Positions 7,681 through 16,574 of a stretch of 61,722 nucleotides of DNA are shown here, one piece after another (the first letter of the stretch is position 1; each line of letters begins with the position of its first letter). Under the pieces are notes generated by a model that did no database searches, was not told the origin of the DNA, and worked only from the letters and a program-made list of their open reading frames with translations. The stretch is taken from the NCBI RefSeq assembly GCF_016863115.1, contig NZ_BOOG01000046.1, positions 1 to 61,722 of the forward strand, written 5' to 3'. The translations under genes and the position numbers were made by a program. Origin of the DNA: Sphaerimonospora thailandensis (GTDB taxonomy: Bacteria; Actinomycetota; Actinomycetes; Streptosporangiales; Streptosporangiaceae).

Positions 7681-8424
7681 TCAGGCGGCTCCGCCTGAGG
7701 GTCGCCGCAGGCGGGTGACGAACTTGTAGCGGTCTCCGCGGTAGAGCGACTGGGCGTACTCCACCGGGTTGCCCTCGGCGTCGAACGCGTGCCGGGTCAG
7801 CAGCAGCATCGGCAGCCCGACGTCGACCCCGAGGACCTGCGCGTCGTACGGCGTGGCGAGGACGGTCTCGATGACCTCCTCCGCGTCGGTCAACTGCACG
7901 TTGTAGGCGTTGTGCAGCGTCTCGTAGAGCGACGGATGGGCCTCCAGCTCCCGCCGCAGGCGGGGGAAGCGCCGGGCGGACAGGTGGGTGGTGTCGATCG
8001 ACATCGGCTCGCCGTTGGCCAGCCGGAGGCGGTGTATGCGCAGGACGCGCCCGCCCGGGTTGATCGCCAGCCGCTGGCCGAGCGTCTCGTCCGCGGTGAT
8101 GTAGCTGATGTCCAGGATCTTGGTGTCGGGTTCCAGGCCGACCATGCGCAGGTCACCCGTGTACGAGGTGAGCTGCAGCACCTGGGCCACCTTGGGCTGG
8201 GCGACGAACGTGCCCTTGCCCTGGATCCGCAGCAGCCTGCCCTCCACCACGAGCTCCGAGAGCGCCTGGCGGACCGTGGTCCGCGAGGTCTCGAAGCTCA
8301 CCGCGAGCGCCCGCTCCGGGGGGAGCGCGCTGCCGGGAGGCAGGGTCTTCGTGAGCTCCAGCAGGCTCCGCTTGACGTCGTAGTACTTCGGAACCCGGGG
8401 AGATTCCTCGCTGCGCTCCGTCAC
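7681..8424 (-). CDS. GntR/HutC regulator closely similar to DasR
   Basis: 247 residues: a winged-helix GntR domain (about 10-80, with [24 protein letters not shown] split around the recognition helix) and a UTRA effector domain. [27 protein letters not shown] and the ending [15 protein letters not shown] match Streptomyces DasR closely. DasR senses GlcN-6-P and represses chitin and GlcNAc uptake genes. The GTG start overlaps the bioF stop (GTGA), so this regulator is translated with a biotin gene, which is unusual. Either it is the strain's DasR with a displaced location, or a paralog that controls biotin genes. Confidence 0.85.
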   Translation of the reverse strand: MTERSEESPRVPKYYDVKRSLLELTKTLPPGSALPPERALAVSFETSRTTVRQALSELVVEGRLLRIQGKGTFVAQPKVAQVLQLTSYTGDLRMVGLEPDTKILDISYITADETLGQRLAINPGGRVLRIHRLRLANGEPMSIDTTHLSARRFPRLRRELEAHPSLYETLHNAYNVQLTDAEEVIETVLATPYDAQVLGVDVGLPMLLLTRHAFDAEGNPVEYAQSLYRGDRYKFVTRLRRPSGGAA

Positions 8425-9620
8425 GTATCCACCTTCAAATCGGCCACAGCGGTGAGCGCACCCCTGACCACCGCGAGATCATCCGACCCCAGATCGGCCC
8501 TCGCGGTCAACCTCAAACATGACCGTCCCTGGGGAACCGATGGCGGCCGGAAGCATCCGACGCGCACGCCGTGTTCGGCGCACACGGCGGCGGCGGTCAC
8601 CGCCTGCTGTGGCGGGCCTAGCACGACCGGCACCACGGCCGCAGCCGGGTTCGGCTCCAGGCCCGGGGACAGGCCCAGCTCGCGGACCATCGCGGCCAGG
8701 GCACGCGCGTTGGCCCTCGCGCGTCCGGACAGGTCGTCGGCGGAGTCTTCAGGGACGCCGTCGAGGATGCCGAGCGCGGCCAGCGCCGCCCCCACACCGG
8801 CGGGGGCGAGTCCGGTGTCGAAGATGAACGAGCGGCCCGTGTCGATCAGCGTGTCGATCACCTCGGGTGCGCCGAGCACGGCGCCGCCCTGCGATCCCAG
8901 CGACTTCGACAGCGTGACAGTTCTCACTATGTCGGGACTGTCGGCCAGTCCCGCCTGGTGAATGGCGCCGCGCCCGCGCTCGCCCACCACGCCGAGCGCG
9001 TGGGCCTCGTCGACCACGAGCAGCGCGCCGTGCCGTACGGCTGCCGCGTGCAGTTCGCGTAGCGGCGCGAGATCGCCGTCGACGGAGAACACGGCGTCGG
9101 TGACGACGAGGGCGTGCTCCTCATGGCGGTCGGCCAGGACCTTCTCGACCGCCTCGGCGTCCCCGTGCGGGGTGACGGCCACCCGGGCGCGTGACAGCCG
9201 GCAGGCGTCGACGATCGAGGCGTGGTTGCCGGAGTCGGAGACGATCAGGCTGCCGCCCCCGCCCCCGCCTTCGCCCAGGGCCGAGGCCAGGCCGACGGCG
9301 GCCAGGTTGGCGAGGTAGCCGGAGGAGAAGACCAGGGCCCGGGCCGCGCCGGTGAACGCGGCCAGGCGCTCCTCCAGCTCGGCGTGCAGCCGCGTCGTCC
9401 CGGTCACCAGGCGGGAACCGGTGGAGCCGGTGCCCCACTCCCGGGTGGCGCGGACGGCGGCCTCAATGAGCCGCTCGTCCCGCGACAGCCCGAGATAGTC
9501 GTTGGAGGCCAGATCGAGCAGGCCGTCATGGTCGGGCGTGCGGGGGCGCAGGACGCGCCGCAGCCCGGCCGCCTCCCGCTGGGCGGTGGCCGCGAGGAGT
9601 CTGTCGAGTGGCCGTTTCAT
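8421..9620 (-). CDS. bioF: 8-amino-7-oxononanoate synthase
   Basis: 399 residues from ATG 9620 (MKRPLDRLL); a longer frame exists but overlaps the divergent pdtaS promoter. BioF condenses pimeloyl-thioester with alanine using [12 protein letters not shown] near the start, [20 protein letters not shown] and the PLP-lysine motif [12 protein letters not shown] are all present, so it looks functional. It is the first gene of a unit with the DasR-like regulator. The bioB three genes downstream is dead, so the biotin pathway here is incomplete unless other loci supply bioA and bioB. Confidence 0.92.
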   Translation of the reverse strand: MKRPLDRLLAATAQREAAGLRRVLRPRTPDHDGLLDLASNDYLGLSRDERLIEAAVRATREWGTGSTGSRLVTGTTRLHAELEERLAAFTGAARALVFSSGYLANLAAVGLASALGEGGGGGGSLIVSDSGNHASIVDACRLSRARVAVTPHGDAEAVEKVLADRHEEHALVVTDAVFSVDGDLAPLRELHAAAVRHGALLVVDEAHALGVVGERGRGAIHQAGLADSPDIVRTVTLSKSLGSQGGAVLGAPEVIDTLIDTGRSFIFDTGLAPAGVGAALAALGILDGVPEDSADDLSGRARANARALAAMVRELGLSPGLEPNPAAAVVPVVLGPPQQAVTAAAVCAEHGVRVGCFRPPSVPQGRSCLRLTARADLGSDDLAVVRGALTAVADLKVDT

Positions 9621-9688
9621 GGAGTGCATCTTGCCAGGTGGTGGCCGCCGATTCGCCTCCGGGCCGGATCCCGACGCATCATGCGAGG

Positions 9689-11161
9689 GTGCCAACTCTC
9701 AGCGACCTGGTGTCCCGGCATACCGCGCTCGACTCCGCGGATGTCGACTGGATCCATTCCCTGGTGTCGGACTGGCAACTCCTGGCCGACCTGTCCTTCG
9801 CGGACCTCATCCTGTGGGTCCCCCACCGGACCGGAACGGGCTGGGTGGCGGTGGCCCAGATGCGGCCCACCACCGGCCCGACCGTCTACCACGACGACGT
9901 CGTCGACGTCGTCGTGGCGAAGGGGGAGCGGCCGCTGATCGACATCGCGTGGGACGAACAGCGCATCTGCCGCGAGGGCGATCCCGACTGGTCCAGCGGT
10001 GTGCCGGTCCGGGAGGAGACGATCCCGGTACGGCGAGGCGGCGACGGCCCCCTCATCGGGGTCATCCAACGCTCCACCAACCTGTCGTCGGCGCGTACGC
10101 CGTCCCGCCTGGAGTTGACCTACCTGCAGAGCGCGTCAGATCTGGCGCAGATGGTGGCCGAGGGCAGGTTCCCGTTCGCCGGCGAGCAGCCGATCCTCGT
10201 CAGGTCTCCGCGGGTCGGTGACGGCCTGCTCCGGTTGGACAAGGGGGGCAGGGTGACCTACGCCTCCCCGAACGCGCTGTCGGCCTACCGCCGTCTCGGC
10301 CTGCACGCCGACCTGGTGGGCGCCGACCTCGGCAGGACCACGGCCGCGCTGTGCTTTTCCGACGAGCCGATCAACGAGGATCTGATGCTGGTCGCGAGCG
10401 GCCGGGCGCCCCGTGAGATCGAGGTGGAGAACGGCGGGACCGTGGTGCACCTCAGGGCCATCCCGTTAATCGTCGGGGGCGGCAGGATCGGGGCGCTGGC
10501 GCTCATCCGCGACGTGACCGAACTGCGCCGCCGCGAGCGCGAACTGTTGACCAAGGATGCGACCATCCGTGAGATTCATCACCGGGTCAAGAACAACCTG
10601 CAGACCGTCGCGGCCCTGCTCCGGCTTCAGGCGCGCAGGTTGAGCAACCCCGAGGGGCGGGAGGCGCTGAACGAGGCCGTCCGGCGCGTCGGCTCCATCG
10701 CGATAGTGCACGAGATCCTGGCGCAGATGCCCGAGGAGATGGTCGAGTTCGACGACATCGCCGATCGGGTGATCGCCATGACGGCAGAGGTTTCGCTGGC
10801 CCACGTCATGCCCAGGCGCGTCGGCGGGTTCGGTGTGCTGCCGGCCGCTGTGGCGACGCCGATCGCCATGGTCCTCACCGAACTGCTGCAGAACGCCGTG
10901 GAGCATGGCTTCTCGCACAGTTCGGGCAATTCGGGGAACGTGGCGGTGATCGTGACGCGCGAGGCGGACCAACTGGAGGTCGTGGTGGCCGACGACGGGC
11001 AGGGTCTGCCGCCGGACTTCGACCTGGAGACCACGGGGAGCCTGGGACTGCAGATCGTCCGCACGCTGGTCGAGGCCGAGCTGTCGGGCCGCCTGGGCAT
11101 CGGCCGGAGGGCGGACGGGGGTACGGAGGTCAGCCTCAGCATTCCCATGCCGCCAGGATGA
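9689..11161 (+). CDS. pdtaS: PdtaS-type sensor histidine kinase
   Basis: 490 residues from the GTG at 9689. The N-terminal GAF-like domain begins PTLSDLVSRHTALDSADVDW, a PAS domain includes YASPNALSAYRRLGL, and the HisKA_2 dimerisation segment is IREIHHRVKNNLQTVAALL with the phosphorylated His. The HATPase domain has the N-box ELLQNAVEHGF and ends SLGLQIVRTLVEAELSG. The order and motifs match mycobacterial PdtaS (Rv3220c), a cytoplasmic kinase that phosphorylates the ANTAR antiterminator PdtaR. No pdtaR is adjacent. Only GAGG touching the start codon is visible, so translation may be leaderless. Confidence 0.9.
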   Translation: MPTLSDLVSRHTALDSADVDWIHSLVSDWQLLADLSFADLILWVPHRTGTGWVAVAQMRPTTGPTVYHDDVVDVVVAKGERPLIDIAWDEQRICREGDPDWSSGVPVREETIPVRRGGDGPLIGVIQRSTNLSSARTPSRLELTYLQSASDLAQMVAEGRFPFAGEQPILVRSPRVGDGLLRLDKGGRVTYASPNALSAYRRLGLHADLVGADLGRTTAALCFSDEPINEDLMLVASGRAPREIEVENGGTVVHLRAIPLIVGGGRIGALALIRDVTELRRRERELLTKDATIREIHHRVKNNLQTVAALLRLQARRLSNPEGREALNEAVRRVGSIAIVHEILAQMPEEMVEFDDIADRVIAMTAEVSLAHVMPRRVGGFGVLPAAVATPIAMVLTELLQNAVEHGFSHSSGNSGNVAVIVTREADQLEVVVADDGQGLPPDFDLETTGSLGLQIVRTLVEAELSGRLGIGRRADGGTEVSLSIPMPPG

Positions 11162-11315
11162 CCGCGTCGTCCGGGCCGGCCGCTCTTCTGTAACGCTCTT
11201 CTGGAGGCGGCTTTTCTGGAACCGGCTTTCGGAAAACGCCGGGCTCTCTCCGAATTCCGGGGCCGTTTCAGTCAGTAAGCGCCCGGAAAAATCGCATTCT
11301 CACGTGGTGACCTGT

Positions 11316-11344
11316 TCGGGCCCGGAGTGAATACTCGGGCCCGA
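11316..11344. terminator. inverted repeat between pdtaS and whiB
   Basis: TCGGGCCCG (11316-11324) pairs with 11336-11344 around an 11-base loop, in the space between two convergent genes. It can end transcription from either side. There is no T tract. Confidence 0.45.
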
Positions 11345-11394
11345 GGGGTCCGTGAGGCCGTGAGTCGCGCTGAGGCCGTCGCCATTCAGCGGAG

Positions 11395-11649
11395 TCAGAC
11401 GCCCGCGCGGGCGCGCGCGCGAGCCGCACGGCGCTTGAGCGCGCGACGCTCGTCCTCGCTGAGTCCGCCCCAGACCCCGGCGTCCTGACCGGATTCCAGA
11501 GCCCACTTCAGGCACGAGTCGATGACCGGGCAGCTACGGCATACCTGCTTGGCCTCTTCGATCTGCATGAGCGCCGGACCGGTGTTCCCGATGGGGAAGA
11601 ACAGCTCGGGGTCCACGTCACGGCAGGCAGCTCGGTGGCGCCAGTCCAT
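11395..11649 (-). CDS. whiB1: WhiB1/WblE-type iron-sulfur regulator
   Basis: 84 residues from the ATG at 11649, which has AAGGAG seven bases upstream; a GTG three codons earlier is too close to that site. Cys 9, 37, 40 and 46 bind the [4Fe-4S] cluster, and GVWGG at 58-62 followed by a basic tail is the sigma/DNA-binding end. MDWRHRAACRDVDPELFFP is typical of WhiB1/WblE, an essential NO-sensitive partner of the principal sigma factor in mycobacteria. A CRP-type palindrome lies 53 bases upstream, as reported for mycobacterial whiB1. Confidence 0.92.
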   Translation of the reverse strand: MDWRHRAACRDVDPELFFPIGNTGPALMQIEEAKQVCRSCPVIDSCLKWALESGQDAGVWGGLSEDERRALKRRAARARARAGV

Positions 11650-11701
11650 GCGTTCCACTCCTTCGTCAAGCGGGGCCTTGCCGACCTCCGCTGGTCAACT
11701 T

Positions 11702-11717
11702 TGTGAAGTATTTCACT
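11702..11717 (-). promoter_or_regulatory. CRP-like site upstream of whiB
   Basis: TGTGAAGTATTTCACT is a near-perfect TGTGA-N6-TCACA palindrome. On the minus strand a TTGACC hexamer (complement of 11693-11698) follows at once, the layout of an activator site overlapping a promoter. A second palindrome, GTCACATTGTGAC, lies further upstream at 11907-11919. WhiB1 genes of mycobacteria are controlled by Crp/Cmr, which supports the assignment. Confidence 0.6.
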
Positions 11718-11932
11718 ATCTATTGCGAACATTTGCCCGATCCAGGGTTCGGGCCGGGCATGTCCGCGTGATCGCCGGTGACCAATGCGGAGGCGGTGGT
11801 CTCCGCAAAGGTCCTACGTTCCGACGTCGTAGTTCAGCTTTTCAGTCGCACCAACACCACACAAGAGGTTCGGGGCAAGGTTTTGCCCGTCATAGCTGTC
11901 GGATGCGTCACATTGTGACAATCCGTCACGGT

Positions 11933-12925
11933 TTAGACCAGAACTTGTAATGCATCCGGGATAGAACGGAAGATCACCCATTCGTGTTCTCCCAGGTAGT
12001 CCCCGTCCAGTTGGAAGGCCACCGGCCGCGCGGCCAACAAGGTGAACTCGGCCTCGTCGTGAAACTGGACGAGGTGTTTACCCGCCGGTAATGCATGCCG
12101 TTCCCCGACGATTTGGCGGACGAGCGCCGCCATGGTCGGCAGGTTGAGCTTCCGGAGTCCCAGCAGATCGAGACCCGTCTCGAACGTGGCCAGCGGCGTG
12201 GGGTTGATCGGACGTGGTCCCGCGTAGGTCCAGGGTGTGGTGTTCGACACGATGGCGAGGAAGATCTCCTCCTCGTCCGGCCGGTTCGGACGCCGCAACC
12301 GGAGGGCGGGACGTCGGCGGTCCGTCACGAAGAAGTGGCGCACCGCTGTATTCACGTAGAGGGCGGGCAGGGCGCGCTGGCCCGTGCTCCGCAGCCCCTC
12401 CACGGCCCTGACGACCTCGGCGTCGTACCCAAGCCCCGCGCAAAATGTGAAATATCGAGACCGACGATGGCCTGGGCCCCCATCTGCCCCGGGATCGGGG
12501 CCCGAAACCTCGTCATGCCAGATGGCCTGGCCCAGCCCGATCGTCCGGCGCCGGCCGTCGCGCAGCGCCTCCAGCACGGCACCGGTGGCCTCGACCGGGT
12601 TGTTCGGCAGGCCCAGCGCCCGGGCGAACACGTTGGCGCTGCCCCCCGGGATGATCATCAGGGTCGGCCGCTCGCTCGCGCGCCGGTCGGGTTGCGCGCC
12701 GAGCAGCCCGTTGACCGTCTCGTTCATCGTGCCGTCGCCCCCCAGGACGGCCACCGCCTCGAATCCCCGGGCATGCGCCGTCCCGGCGAGCTCCATGGCA
12801 TGGCCCCGGTACGCGGTCTCCTCAACGGACAGATCCACGGCCGCGCCAAGCGCCCGGATCAGCACGTCGCGGGTGCGTTCGTGCGTCGTTGTCGCCTTTG
12901 GATTGACGAGGAGGAGTGTCCGCAT
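11933..12925 (-). CDS. diacylglycerol/lipid kinase family protein
   Basis: 330 residues from ATG 12925 (MRTLLLVNPKATTT). GGDGTMNETVNGLL is the catalytic-domain signature and IPGGSANVFARALGL the second family motif. FCAGLGYDAEVV and the C-terminal FQLDGDYLGEHEW complete the YegS/DgkB fold. These enzymes phosphorylate diacylglycerol or related lipids at the membrane face. The frame upstream of 12925 has no ribosome-binding site and overlaps the divergent membrane-protein gene. It is read away from that gene and toward whiB. Confidence 0.88.
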   Translation of the reverse strand: MRTLLLVNPKATTTHERTRDVLIRALGAAVDLSVEETAYRGHAMELAGTAHARGFEAVAVLGGDGTMNETVNGLLGAQPDRRASERPTLMIIPGGSANVFARALGLPNNPVEATGAVLEALRDGRRRTIGLGQAIWHDEVSGPDPGADGGPGHRRSRYFTFCAGLGYDAEVVRAVEGLRSTGQRALPALYVNTAVRHFFVTDRRRPALRLRRPNRPDEEEIFLAIVSNTTPWTYAGPRPINPTPLATFETGLDLLGLRKLNLPTMAALVRQIVGERHALPAGKHLVQFHDEAEFTLLAARPVAFQLDGDYLGEHEWVIFRSIPDALQVLV

Positions 12926-13056
12926 GTCCTGAAGGTTAACGAACGCTTTACCGCGGACGCCTGCGACACCACGGACGAATGAGCGTGGCGGACCAGGCGC
13001 CGCCGCCGCACGCATCGGTGCCGGGGCGCGGGTACTTACGGGTAGGGTTGGGCGGT

Positions 13057-13464
13057 GTGATCAGCCGTTCCGCCGACCGCCCCGTCACGGTGACCGTGGC
13101 CGCCGCTGTCCTGGCCGCCCAGGGCCTGCTCGTGCTGACCCTCGGCGGGTACGTCGCCGTCGAGACGCTGATCGGCAAGCCCACCGACACGATCACCAGC
13201 CTCGCGGTCGCCGGTTTCGGCCTGCTCGCCGGCGCCGGGCTGCTCTGGGTCGCCTACGGTCTGTGGCGGGTGCTGCGCTGGAGCAGGGGGCCGGCCGTCG
13301 TGACACAGATCTTCGCGCTGCCGGTGGCCGTCACGCTGATCCAGTCGGGACAGTACGGCTACGGCGTCCCGCTCGTGGCGGCGGCGGCCGTCGCTCTGGT
13401 CGCAGTGCTCGCGCCGACGTCGACGCGAGCACTGATGGGCGAGGACGGCCGCCCCGGCACCTGA
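13057..13464 (+). CDS. four-helix integral membrane protein
   Basis: 135 residues from GTG 13057. Four hydrophobic segments are visible: VAAAVLAAQGLLVLTLGGYV, LAVAGFGLLAGAGLLWVAYG, VTQIFALPVAVTLI and LVAAAAVALVAVLAP. The function is not recognised. The start is chosen because TAGGGT (13043-13048) lies eight bases before it, typical of a leaderless actinobacterial promoter; the longer frame from 12979 would run into the divergent lipid-kinase gene. It converges on the sigma factor gene with only two bases between them. Confidence 0.75.
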   Translation: MISRSADRPVTVTVAAAVLAAQGLLVLTLGGYVAVETLIGKPTDTITSLAVAGFGLLAGAGLLWVAYGLWRVLRWSRGPAVVTQIFALPVAVTLIQSGQYGYGVPLVAAAAVALVAVLAPTSTRALMGEDGRPGT

Positions 13465-13466
13465 GC

Positions 13467-14246
13467 TCAGTCCTCAGCGGTGAGGCCCTCGCGGAGCTGG
13501 GCGAGGGTCCGGGCCAGCAGCCGGGACACGTGCATCTGCGAGATCCCCAGCTCATTGGCGATCTGCGACTGGGTCATGTTTCCGAAGAAGCGCAGCAGCA
13601 GGATCCGTTTCTCGCGCGGCGGGAGCCGTTCCAGCAGCGGCTTGAGCGACTCGCGGTACTCGACGCCCTCCAGCGACTCGTCCACGATGCCCAGCGAGTC
13701 GGACACGGCCGGCGCGTCGTCGTCCCCGGAGTCGGGGGCGTCAAGGGAGACCGTCGAGTAGGCGTTCGCCGACTCCAGACCCTCCAGCACCTCCTCCTCG
13801 CTCATCTGCAGGTGCGCGGCGAGCTCGGCCACCGTGGGCGCCCGGCTCTCCCGCTGCGACAGCTCGCTTATCGCCTTGGTCAGCGAGAGCTTGAGCTCCT
13901 GCAGGCGGCGTGGTACGCGCACCGCCCAGCCCTTGTCGCGGAAATGCCGCTTGATCTCCCCGACGATGGTCGGGGTCGCGTACGTGGAGAACTCCACGCC
14001 CCTGGCCAGATCGAACCGGTCGATCGACTTGATCAGCCCGATCGTGGCGACCTGCGTGAGGTCGTCGAGCCACTCGCCGCGGTTGCGGAAGCGCCGCGCG
14101 AGGTATTCGACCAGCGGCAGATGGAGCTCGACGAGCTCGTCGCGGATGCGCTGGCGCCTCGGGTCGTCCGCGGGCAGCTCCGAGAGCTCCGCGAAGAGCG
14201 TGCGCGCGCGGACGCGGTCGGGCACGGCCGAGTCGCCGGAGGCCAT
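13467..14246 (-). CDS. SigF/SigB-family RNA polymerase sigma factor
   Basis: 259 residues from ATG 14246, which has AAAGGA upstream; an ATG at 14264 that overlaps the RsbW stop is an alternative. Region 2 contains VEYLARRFRNRG, LTQVATIGLIKSIDRFD and FSTYATPTIVGEIKRHFRDK. Region 3 follows (TVAELAAHLQMSEEEV). Region 4 ends with RFFGNMTQSQIANELGISQM and HVSRLLARTL. It is the stress and development class controlled by anti-sigma and anti-anti-sigma proteins. The RsbW-like gene directly upstream is its likely antagonist, produced from the same transcript. Confidence 0.92.
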   Translation of the reverse strand: MASGDSAVPDRVRARTLFAELSELPADDPRRQRIRDELVELHLPLVEYLARRFRNRGEWLDDLTQVATIGLIKSIDRFDLARGVEFSTYATPTIVGEIKRHFRDKGWAVRVPRRLQELKLSLTKAISELSQRESRAPTVAELAAHLQMSEEEVLEGLESANAYSTVSLDAPDSGDDDAPAVSDSLGIVDESLEGVEYRESLKPLLERLPPREKRILLLRFFGNMTQSQIANELGISQMHVSRLLARTLAQLREGLTAED

Positions 14247-14263
14247 GGCACTCGTCCTTTCCA

Positions 14264-14689
14264 TCACGCCGGCCTCGCTGTGCCTCGGCGCTTGCGCAGG
14301 ACGATCGCCATGTGGTCGGCGTGGTCTGACAGGGCGTCCACGTCGTCGGCGAGGGCCGTGAGGACCATCCAGGCGAAGTCCTCCCGGTTGGGGGAGCTGA
14401 CCCCCACCGTGTTCACCTCGACCCGGACCGTCATCTCCTGACCGGTGAGCTCGAACTCCGCCAGAAGGTCGGTGCCGGGCACGGCGTGCCGGAGAAGCAT
14501 GGCGCATGCCTCGTCGACGGCGATGCGAAGATCCTCGATCTGGTCGAGGGTGAAGTCGAGCCGTGCCGCGAGCCCGGCCGTAGCCGTACGCAGCACGGAG
14601 AGATAGGCGCTCACTGCGGGCAGCCGGACGGTGACGGCGTCGCGAATCCCGGTCAGATCCACCGCAGGCGTCTCGGTTTCCTCGGTCAC
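14264..14689 (-). CDS. rsbW: RsbW-type anti-sigma factor (serine kinase)
   Basis: 141 residues. The HATPase N-box is IEDLRIAVDEACAMLLRH, and the C-terminal part has LTALADDVDALSDH in place of a clear G2 lid, as in UsfX/RsbW proteins. It should bind and hold the following sigma factor and release it when it binds a dephosphorylated anti-anti-sigma protein, which is not encoded here. The start has GAGGAA upstream. The sigma gene begins within or 18 bases after its stop codon. Confidence 0.88.
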   Translation of the reverse strand: MTEETETPAVDLTGIRDAVTVRLPAVSAYLSVLRTATAGLAARLDFTLDQIEDLRIAVDEACAMLLRHAVPGTDLLAEFELTGQEMTVRVEVNTVGVSSPNREDFAWMVLTALADDVDALSDHADHMAIVLRKRRGTARPA

Positions 14690-15003
14690 GTTCCTCCTCG
14701 CCCCTTCGCCGCCGTCCCGGAGACCGACCTTCGCGGTCGGCTCTCAGCGGGCGGCTCTTTCGCAGTCGGCGCTTCGCAGTCGGCCCCATCGCAAACGGCT
14801 CAGTGCCCTGACTGCAACCTACCGCCACTCGCCTCCTGCTGCTCCGCTCCCCGGCCCTGATTATGGTGATCCTTGGCAGTAAGCGCCGGTAAATTCCCTG
14901 CTAGATCACCTTTCCGATTGGCCGCCGCGAAAATGAGCGGGCCCCGCCCGATCCGGTGACTGTGGAACCGGAAGATCGTGCGGGGCCGGAAGAACGCATA
15001 GCC
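14690..15003. other. 314-base gap between rsbW and sodN
   Basis: It holds the sodN terminator (14941-14988) and, nearer rsbW, the promoter region of the rsbW-sig operon. No convincing sigma-F type promoter, RNA or small gene was seen. Confidence 0.5.
14941..14988 (-). terminator. sodN terminator
   Basis: A long interrupted stem: 14941-14957 pairs with 14966-14988 (GCCCCGC with GCGGGGC, then CGAT/ATCG and CCGGT/ACCGG) around a 9-base loop, just downstream of the sodN stop at 15004. Confidence 0.7.
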
Positions 15004-15405
15004 TCAGGCGGCCTTGGTCTCCCAGAAGATCTTGCCGATCTCGTCGATCTTGGCGAGCAGCTCGTCCGCCTGGGCGGCGTCCACGGCGCCCTTGGCCCCG
15101 GCCGCGCCGGCGAGCTTGGTAGCGTCCCAGAAGAGCTGGTGGAGCTGAGGGTACTGCTCCAGGTGCGGGGGCTTGAAGTAGTCGGTCCACAGCACCCACA
15201 GGTGGTGCTTGACCAGCTCGGCCCGCTGTTCCTTGATGATGAGGGCGCGCGTGCGGAAGACCGGGTCGTCGTTCTCGGCGTACTTCTTCATGATCGCCTT
15301 AACCGACTCGGCCTCGATGCGGGCCTGCGCCGGGTCGTAGACCCCGCACGGCAGGTCGCAGTGGGCGGATACTTCGCGCTTGGGTCGCAGCAGTCGTGCG
15401 AGCAT
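15004..15405 (-). CDS. sodN: nickel superoxide dismutase precursor
   Basis: 133 residues. The nickel hook HCDLPCGVYDP begins at His15, so a 14-residue propeptide must be cut to expose His1, Cys2 and Cys6 of the mature enzyme. The rest (ARIEAESVKAIMKKY, HHLWVLWTDYFKPPHL) is the four-helix NiSOD fold. It dismutates superoxide in the cytoplasm. AAGGAAGGA precedes the start. The divergent neighbour encodes the protease that removes the propeptide, the standard sodN-sodX arrangement. Nickel-dependent control is known in Streptomyces; no operator was assigned here. Confidence 0.95.
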   Translation of the reverse strand: MLARLLRPKREVSAHCDLPCGVYDPAQARIEAESVKAIMKKYAENDDPVFRTRALIIKEQRAELVKHHLWVLWTDYFKPPHLEQYPQLHQLFWDATKLAGAAGAKGAVDAAQADELLAKIDEIGKIFWETKAA

Positions 15406-15486
15406 CGCAATCCTTCCTTAGGCATGCTGGTGACAGCACTGTCCAAGACCGACCTTACTCGTCCGGAAATGCTTGCGCTGAGGGGG

Positions 15487-15807
15487 ATGATGCTGACCGC
15501 GGTGCGTGTCGCCGGGGACTCGATGCTGCCCGTCCTGCGGCCCGGAGACCTGCTTCTCGTCCGGCCCGGCGCGCCGATCAGGCCCGGCGACCTGGTGGTC
15601 GCCAGACGGCCGCACGGGCTGATCGTGAAACGGGCGTTCCAACTCACCGGGGAAGGGTGGTGGCTGGAGAGCGACAACCAGTCCGCGCCCGGCCGCCGGG
15701 ACAGCTGGGACTTCGGCGCCGTTCCGGAATCCGACGTCCTGGGCAGAGTCGTCCTGCGCTACTGGCCCCGGCCGACCCGGCGTTTCCCGCCGAGCCCGCA
15801 GTTCTAG
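15487..15807 (+). CDS. sodX: NiSOD maturation peptidase (signal-peptidase-like)
   Basis: 106 residues from 15487. VAGDSMLPVLRPGDLLLV has the catalytic Ser of S26 peptidases, DLVVARRPHGLIVKRA has the catalytic Lys, and WWLESDNQSAPGRRDSWDFG matches the family C-terminal box. There is no membrane anchor, as expected for SodX, which trims the SodN propeptide. The start is uncertain: ATG 15487 or 15490 directly follow GAGGGGG, while ATG 15424 would leave only 18 bases to sodN. The last four bases overlap the convergent CGNR gene. Confidence 0.85.
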   Translation: MMLTAVRVAGDSMLPVLRPGDLLLVRPGAPIRPGDLVVARRPHGLIVKRAFQLTGEGWWLESDNQSAPGRRDSWDFGAVPESDVLGRVVLRYWPRPTRRFPPSPQF

Positions 15808-16331
15808 CCGCCGCGTTTACGGGCGCGGTAGGCGGCCACGTTGGCGCGGCTGGCGCAGCGCTCCGAGCAGTATCGGCGGGACCGGTTCGACGAGGTGTCG
15901 AGGTAGGCGTTGCGACAGGGGGAGGCCTGGCAGATGCCGAGGCGGTCGACGCCGAGGCCGGTGACCACGCTCGCCAGGCCCATGACGGATCCCACCGCCA
16001 GCGCATCGGCCACCCGCCCGCCCTCGGTCAGGTGCATGTGCCAGCGCTGGCCGTCGTGGCCAGAAATCTGAGGATGCACGGGATGTCGGACCAAGAGACC
16101 GTTGAGCCGCTCGACGACGTCGTCCTCGTCACCCTCGGCCGCGGCCTGGAAGACCCCGGCGAGTTCCTCGCGTAGCTCCCGCAGTGCGTCGAGATCCCGC
16201 CGGGTGACCCGGGCGGCCGACTCCCTGCGGCCCGTCTCATCGAGCAGTTCGCGCAACTCGGTGAGACCTCTGAGCTCGTCGCCCCTGTTGACCAGCAGGA
16301 CGGCCAGCTCGGCATATGACGTCAAGTCCAC
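15804..16331 (-). CDS. CGNR zinc-finger protein (ABATE domain)
   Basis: 175 residues. An N-terminal helical ABATE domain is followed by the C-terminal zinc knuckle, ICQASPCRNAYLDTSSNRSR then YCSERCASRANVAAYRARK, which is the CGNR signature with four cysteines. These proteins are thought to be stress-related transcription regulators; targets are unknown. The start is GTG at 16331. It overlaps sodX by four bases tail to tail, without an obvious functional link. Confidence 0.88.
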   Translation of the reverse strand: MDLTSYAELAVLLVNRGDELRGLTELRELLDETGRRESAARVTRRDLDALRELREELAGVFQAAAEGDEDDVVERLNGLLVRHPVHPQISGHDGQRWHMHLTEGGRVADALAVGSVMGLASVVTGLGVDRLGICQASPCRNAYLDTSSNRSRRYCSERCASRANVAAYRARKRGG

Positions 16332-16574
16332 TGGGACGCCTAAGTGCGTAAGAGATCAATTGTAAGCCGAGTATTACACGCGGCGCGTCCCAGGGGAACA
16401 CCTGCCTCCAGACGAGTGAGCCGGCATGTGGCACAATCAGGGAACGGGTGACCCCCGTACCCCCTCATGAGACGCCCGTCCACGACGACGGCCTCGGGCG
16501 GCTACCGAAGCCTGGGCTCTTCGTTACATGCGGCGTCTACCGAAGGAAATCGTCCTTATGACACTGGGGTCGCT

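Noticed and set aside
11928-11943. A DasR (dre) operator, GGTTTAGACCAG
   Set aside because: It matches about 11 of 16 consensus bases and lies across the 3' end of the lipid-kinase gene, not at a promoter.
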